From: Gnetum montanum
Taxonomy: Eukaryota > Streptophyta > Gnetopsida > Gnetales > Gnetaceae
Assembly: GCA_015680685.1 (NCBI GenBank)
Contig: MNCI01033639.1
Coordinates: forward strand, 167,760-231,759
Direction: 5' to 3'
DNA length: 64,000 bases
Positions 58,901 to 64,000 of the stretch are shown here, piece by piece. Every line of letters starts with the position of its first letter. The first letter of the stretch is position 1. The notes beneath the pieces were generated by a model. It did no database searches and was not told the DNA's origin. It worked only from the letters and a program-made list of their open reading frames with translations. A program made the position numbers and the translations under genes.

Positions 58901-61900
58901 AAATAAATTCAAAAACAAGCATATCTGAGAGTGTTTGTCAATATGGAAATACTTTTTTCAGCTATTTTCAAATGTTAAATATAATCACTATTCCTTTGAT
59001 TATGTTGCACGATTAACTTTCACTCTTCCTGCGTTGCAGTTTCACTCATCTGTATGCCATTATTACTGCATTTGCCAAGCTGTCAAACAAGCTGAATTTC
59101 TTTGAAGTTCTCTCTGCATTCATCTTTGAGGCTTTTCTCAATACTTTTCACTGAAGCCTTTCCTTGAATTCTTTTCCTGTATAATTTTAGTAAAAAATAC
59201 TACCATTACCCCAACAAAGACTGAACAAACCAGAGGTCAACTAAAACAATATATTTACAGTAACAGTGACAGGGAAGCTTTGTGACTTGCATTTTACAGG
59301 TCATAGATCCAATCCCAATATGTAACATTGAGATAAAAAGGAACTGTATAAGAAATGGGTAAACCTTAATTCTGTCCAATAGATCCTTAGTTTCTCATAT
59401 GAACATCAAAAAAATAAATCAGTTTTAGTTTCAATGAATCAAATCTTAAGAATCAGATAAAACATACAAAATGCCATACACATACTTGACTTTAAATATA
59501 CAAAAGACATGCATACTAGAATTCCATTCGGTTTTGCAACTCTATTAGCAAATATCCACATAATGGATGTATTTAAATGTAAATGTTATAAACATTTGAA
59601 AAAGGAAACTTTCAAAGCCAAATCAGAGTTCATAATTTCAATTATCTAGCTCATAAAACTGGTAAATTGCAAGTGAGGTGGCAAAATGTTGACTAATACT
59701 AAAGAGCTATTAAAAAAGTTGGAAAACTGGTCATCATTCCCACAAAATCAAAAAAAGGGTTAGCTACTTTGTTGTACGTCACCTCTAATTAATTTAAGAG
59801 ACAAGTCATGCAACGGCTTTAACACCAGTGTAGATTACTATTCCCAAACCCTCCAAACTCAGTGAACCCTCAACCATAATATAAGATAAACTTAACAAAA
59901 CTTTTATTTACTGCATTTATTGATTTCACCACATATTCAATTAAGACTCATTTCTCAACAAAAAGACACAATGGAATACTAGAAGGCAACTGTCTTACCA
60001 ACACTAATTTAAGAACCATCCTGATGGAATTAGAGCAAAACTACTATCAAACTTGCAGAGTGTTGGCCTATCAAATAAAATAAAATAATTTTTAAAAATC
60101 AAGCTTAACATGTACATGTGACAAAGATGCAAACACTAAGGTGGATGTTGGGATATGATGAAAAGATTAGGGAAAGTTGTATTAGATGATTTGGTCATGT
60201 GCTGACAAGACCAAAGAATGCACCTGTCAAAAGAGCTCGCTTTATTAAAGTCAAGGGGTAATAGCAAAGAGGTACACCGAAACACACATGGTTTGCAAAC
60301 ATAAAGAAAAACATCCAAGATTTGTGTATTAATGCTTATTTGGCTCTTAATAGAAGTGAATGGTGGAAAAGAATTCAGATAGCTGACCCCATGTGATTAG
60401 GATAAGGCTAGAATGATGATGATTAATAGAATCAGGGCAAAAAAAGGTAAGATTGTTTTACCAACAAAATAAGTATAACAAATGGAAACAACGAAACTAA
60501 ACTAATTTAAAGTTAACAGATGCAAGATACAGCTCAAATCAGAACAACCAATCCCTCTAGTTTCTGTTACCTACAAAACCTCAATTAGCACCACTTTTGA
60601 ATGCAGTTGGACAGATGAAGTTTAGCACAATACTTCTCCATAGATTCATTTTCCCCTTCTCTGCATATATTCCCCTGCTGCCCACGTCAGCTTCTGCATA
60701 TCCCTCTTTGAACAATACAAGTTCCCACCACCCCCATTTTTATGTTCTCTTTCCTTGGCACTCTCTCCCACTTCCACCCAGTACCCTAATAAGTGTTATG
60801 TGTCATGACATTTCCAAATATCCATACCTCTTTCACAGTATGAGACTTAATCTGACATTGATTTTGTTCCATAAGCTCTCCTAGGCATATGTTATCATAG
60901 CCCCAACAAAAACATCTTGGTCAGGACAACAGTTTCCATTAAAATGTCATTTTACATGAATGCATTACAGTTTCTAATTTTGATGATTTGCGTCAGTGAT
61001 TGCATACAATTCTTTTTGACTAATTTTGCAGCTACTTTATCGTGTTTCTAAGATTTTTCTTTGCAAGTGTTATGTTGCACTTGTCTTAATGACGGTGCTT
61101 CTATGCATTAGCACAAGGTGAGTGGAATTCTTTAAAAAAAAAAAACTGATATAGAAGAAGGTACTTTTCAGTATGAAGAAATGAAAAATGAGAATTCCTT
61201 TATTCAGTCCTGTAATTAAATGGAATTGCAAGGAATGAGAACACACAATACATTCACACTTTATCATGATTCAGTTGGAAATAACATCTTCAAGGTTGAA
61301 AGGATTTTTAAAAACCAAATTATTTAATTACAGTATATACTATCAAACAAAATTACACAAAACCAGTTATACAGTATTAGAATCAAACAATTGCAAATTT
61401 AAACATTCAGACTCATAACATGTTACACACTAAAGTAGTTAAACTGGAAATGTTCTGGTGTTCAACAAAATTACAGAAATCATAAAATCAGTTTTTGATG
61501 ATAACAAGAATCATGGGATGATAAAAAGAGATTCATCATCAACAACAAACCAGTTCAAAGATTCAGCACTCGATTAACAATAATGAGTAAATAAAATTCA
61601 TAAGTATAAGCAAATCTGATAGGATAAGGCTCTGATGAAAATAATGTAAATAATGGAATCATAAGAATCCAGTCCAGAATTACAAATCCACTATAAGATA
61701 AATTCTGTGATTAATTGGTGTTCTAGAAAAATAGCCAACCCTATTTTGTTGGGACAAAGCTAGGATGATGATAAATTGGTGTTCTTGAAAAACTAATGAT
61801 TCTTGAAAAATAAATTTCATTGGTTGTTTAGAATAAGAATTTTGAACATAACAAAAATGAAGAACACATCATTATAAAATTTATATATGATGTAAAAACA

Positions 61901-63468
61901 AGGACTGGGAACAATTGCGAGATGACACAAAATAAAATTATATGAAGAATTAAATACCCAAGTTCCATTTCTTAAAATTATTTCTATAAGAGAAAAATTT
62001 GGAAAAGACCAAAAACAACTAAAAATGTGAAGCACATTCTATCCAAAAAGTGAGAGAATAAATAACGCACTAGTTTCAATAAAATGATGTTCACAACCAG
62101 CTATTATACATGAAACATGGTATTGGTTTTGTAGAAGATGCTCCTATGTTGCTAGAGATGGACAAAATTCCTCAATTCATTGTCTTAGTCTACAAGCTTA
62201 CCTTCACAAAGGTATTCACTGCAAGAATAGCAAGATCAGGTTGACTTTTAGCATAGTTAATAAGGTAAAGATATACAAGCTTCTTCAGTTCCAGGTTTTC
62301 TGTTTGCATGCAGTTCACCACATCTGTGAATAATGATGAAACATCCTTCCCAACAGTCATAGCTGCAATCACCTTTTTGACAGCATCTTTCTTCTTATCC
62401 TGGAACGGAAAACAAAAAGGTTACATATATGGGAGAAAAACCATGCTGTATGAATGTGAACAGTAAATATATCTTGGTATTTCAAACAATATTCTAAAAA
62501 CGATGAAGACTATATATCATTCAGTAAAAACAGAATTGGTATCATTTGAGCAGATCAACTGTCAAGATCCTAATTAACGGTGGGGTTTATGACTAAACAA
62601 ACTCTTTCATGCATAGTTACAACCATGAATAAACAATGTTGGTAATTTGACTTAAAATGATCCAAATAAATTGAATGAACTTATTCCAGCAGCACATTCA
62701 ACCGTTTATGCATCTAACCTTTTGGCCTTGCCTTTTCCAATAACTAGTGTTTGCATTTTTCTTACAAATTATGTGAATAATAAAAGTTACTTATAACCAT
62801 TAACCTTAACATAGATAAAATATATACAGATTACAGACTTTAGTATATAGAATTTCTATGATTACTTTTCATAACAAAATCAAATCAGCTATCATCACGT
62901 TCCTTTTGTCGCACCTACTAAAAAAGAATAATGAAGCACGATGTCCGGTTCCAAAGCGATCGCAGCTACTAGAAAAAAGGCAAGTTAATTGAATAAGAAC
63001 AAGGATATCAGATATTATTTGTGTCCTTACACTGATCGGCTCGTTACAGCAGAGGGATAGAATCCAACGTCTGTTCTGAACAATGACAAACTGAGAATGC
63101 ATATACTGTGATAATGGATCTTATGACTTTGACAATGATCTGGATTGTTCGATTCACAAAAACAATTTTCCCCGGAATGGAAAAGTAAATTAAAAACTCT
63201 TGTTGCGAAATTTTGTGCTACCCATAGCTGGTAAATCAACATCTTGCCAAAATCACCAGTACAAAAGCGGAGACGCAATAGCAAAGCATAGAAAATGACT
63301 ATTCCAAGGAATCACAGATCTGAACCGAACAAAAAAAGATTAAATAAAACAAAAAAATGTTTGAATCTCAAAAAAGCATACCTTGTACTGAGAATTCAGT
63401 TCATCCTTAAGCTCGGGGATCTCTCCTTTCTTTGTAGTGGAGAAATACTTGGAATCATGGCCTGCCAT
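49928..63468 (-). CDS. BETAC-AD: beta-adaptin, large subunit of AP-1/AP-2 clathrin adaptor complexes
   Basis: The protein links clathrin to vesicle membranes at the trans-Golgi network and plasma membrane. Exons (- strand): 63382-63468, 62202-62399, 58447-58560, 58074-58324, 57146-57281, 56764-56943, 56585-56677, 55266-55477, 55105-55168, 54718-54897, 54386-54478, 53885-54282, 53576-53765, 53274-53477, 49928-50230. These sum to 2703 bases, 900 codons plus stop, close to the roughly 894 residues of the Arabidopsis proteins. Residues 1 to about 540 form the helical adaptin trunk, with near-identity to plant homologues (for example [20 protein letters not shown]). A hinge at about 580-665 holds the clathrin-box-like LIGLD at 651-655, and the appendage domain fills 670-900, ending in EAVESLLK. 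All junctions are GT-AG and in phase except intron 5, which is GC-AG. Introns 2 (3.6 kb) and 14 (3.0 kb) are long. No stop or shift breaks the CDS, so the gene looks functional. Family symbols B and C cannot be told apart here. Confidence 0.95.
50231..53273 (-). other. intron 14 of the beta-adaptin gene
   Basis: This 3.0 kb intron separates the last two exons. I see AT-rich sequence with short runs of A, and no recognisable element or nested gene. Open frames at 51744-51989 and 52090-52281 are chance frames. Confidence 0.75.
57144..57145 (-). other. GC splice donor of intron 5
   Basis: Exon 5 ends GTCAAG and the intron begins GCAAGT, while exon 6 starts after CTGCAG with GTGATTCTG. Residues SAVK then VILQQMEL are required by the family. 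AAG|GCAAGT is the usual consensus of GC-AG introns. Confidence 0.85.
57740..57800 (+). repeat. short LINE/SINE-like 3' tail in intron 4
   Basis: AGATAAGGCTAGGAAGATGA followed by GGATGATGAC resembles the 3' end GATAAGGCTAGAATGATGAT of the LINE fragment in intron 2. It is probably a badly truncated copy of a related element. Confidence 0.4.
60123..60425 (+). mobile_element. 3' end of an RTE-type LINE in intron 2
   Basis: A frame with stops encodes the C-terminal tail of an RTE-clade non-LTR retrotransposon. It reads [20 protein letters not shown], then [49 protein letters not shown], and ends at a GATAAGGCTAGAATGATGATG tail typical of these LINEs. The Trp before FGHV is a TGA stop. Only the last 100 or so codons are present, the 5' truncation usual for LINEs. 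Confidence 0.75.
61737..61775 (+). repeat. short LINE/SINE-like tail in intron 2
   Basis: TTTGTTGGGACAAAGCTAGG followed by ATGATGATAA has the form of an RTE LINE or derived SINE 3' end. It is too short for a firm call. Confidence 0.4.
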
Positions 63469-63480
63469 TGCTTGTTCGGC

Positions 63481-63546
63481 CTATGCGTCTGCGTCGTCGC
63501 AGATTCTGGTTCCTGTGCTGTCCCTCAGGCCTTCCAATACAAGCAT
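63481..63546 (-). CDS. upstream ORF in the beta-adaptin leader
   Basis: A 21-codon frame (ATG at 63544-63546, stop TAG at 63481-63483) lies between the predicted transcript start near 63570 and the main ATG at 63466-63468, ending 12 bases before it. Its peptide starts MLVLEGLRDS. If transcription starts where the TATA box implies, ribosomes meet this ATG first, so it could reduce translation of the main ORF. A start site downstream of it would remove it from the mRNA. Confidence 0.45.
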   Translation of the reverse strand: MLVLEGLRDSTGTRICDDADA

Positions 63547-63599
63547 GAACCACAATTAATCTTAGCAATCCGACGATGCCCTCTCCTTCTAGCAAATCT

Positions 63600-63607
63600 C
63601 TTTTATA
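63600..63607 (-). promoter_or_regulatory. TATA box of the beta-adaptin gene
   Basis: On - TATAAAAG lies 132 bases upstream of the ATG, in a locally GC-richer stretch. It predicts a transcript start near 63570 and a leader of about 100 bases. Confidence 0.6.
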
Positions 63608-63972
63608 GTTCCCCAGCAAACTTTGAGCGTTACAGCAGCCTCAACAAGAGAAATGCGCCCCTTGCGCACTCCATAGGTGAATATGCTTGTCATGTAAAAT
63701 GTGCCCTGTGGCCGTACGAAAAAAACCCCATTCAATGAAATGAGAATTTTAAAAAATATTAGTTAAATTCAATCGAAATTAAAAAAAAATGTTTGCATTT
63801 TTGCTGTTGCAGCGTCTTGGTGAGAGATTGAGCAGAGGTCAAGGCTCTTGATGTGGTAGTTTTAAGTTATGGGTTTAATTTTAGTAGCCAATGCTAAGTT
63901 ATAAAGTTTTTAGTTAGAGAGGCCAATATTACAATCCAATATGGTAACTTAAAAATGAAGTCCTAGCAAACT

Positions 63973-64000
63973 GGGGGGGGGGGGGGGTTTGGGGGGGGGG
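63973..64000. other. poly-G end of window
   Basis: Fifteen G, TTT, then ten G end the window, unlike the AT-rich surroundings. It is probably a sequencing or assembly artefact at a contig edge. Confidence 0.6.

Larger units (their letters stand above)
58561..62201 (-). other. intron 2 of the beta-adaptin gene
   Basis: This 3.6 kb intron between exons 2 and 3 has normal GT and AG ends. It contains an inserted LINE 3' fragment at about 60123-60425 in the opposite orientation and a possible short tail near 61737-61775. The rest is AT-rich without recognisable features. Confidence 0.8.

Noticed and set aside
60597-60884. 95-codon open frame in intron 2
   Set aside because: Ser/Pro-rich translation of pyrimidine-rich intron sequence, without homology I recognise.
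63295-63738. 147-codon open frame on +
   Set aside because: It runs antisense across exon 1 and the promoter of the adaptin gene, which is fully explained on the - strand.

Overview
This is nuclear DNA from a land plant with a large, repeat-filled genome. A spliced plant beta-adaptin gene fills the right-hand quarter, and nested, decayed retrotransposons fill nearly everything to its left. The large elements and multi-kilobase introns would suit a gymnosperm or another big-genome lineage, but the sequence does not settle the species. There is no bacterial gene, rRNA, tRNA or CRISPR array.

Layout: (A) 1939-5665 is the 5' part of an Athila-like Ty3/gypsy element on +. (B) 5666-24394 is an 18.7 kb Ty3/gypsy element on + with paired LTRs, PBS, gag, protease, RT, two consecutive RNase H domains and integrase, which is a Tat/Ogre-type layout. 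(C) 24395-26766 is a truncated chromovirus-like gag-PR-RT on -. (D) 26775-33163 is a Ty1/copia element on + whose 3' LTR is cut short. (E) 33165-42856 is a second Athila-like element, on -, with a truncated 3' LTR. (F) about 42857-45412 is a second copy of the family seen in C, on +. Two tandem-repeat patches (45.4-45.8 and 46.8-47.0 kb) and a LINE ORF1-like fragment on - (47.9-49.3 kb) follow.

From 63468 down to 49928 on - lies a 15-exon gene for the large beta subunit of the AP-1/AP-2 clathrin adaptor complexes. I could place every exon with phase-consistent junctions, giving 900 codons. It has a TATA box, a short upstream ORF and one GC-AG intron. The 77 bp around its stop codon are duplicated in tandem. 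Its introns carry a decayed RTE-type LINE 3' end and possibly two more short tails of that kind.

The most unusual feature is inside element B. Protease and reverse transcriptase are separated by about 6.7 kb with phase-compatible splice sites at both ends, as in the split pol of Ogre elements. That interval holds, on the opposite strand, a decayed multi-exon coding region whose intron-exon junctions keep the reading frame, with a TATA box upstream of it. I do not recognise its product.

All retroelements are old. Stops often sit where the family has Gln, Trp or Arg, primer-binding sites have transition changes, and a 12 bp motif repeated about forty times in element B exists mainly as CG, TG and CA versions, as expected from decay of methylated cytosine. 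Two single-N gaps flanked by duplicated sequence and a poly-G end look like assembly artefacts.
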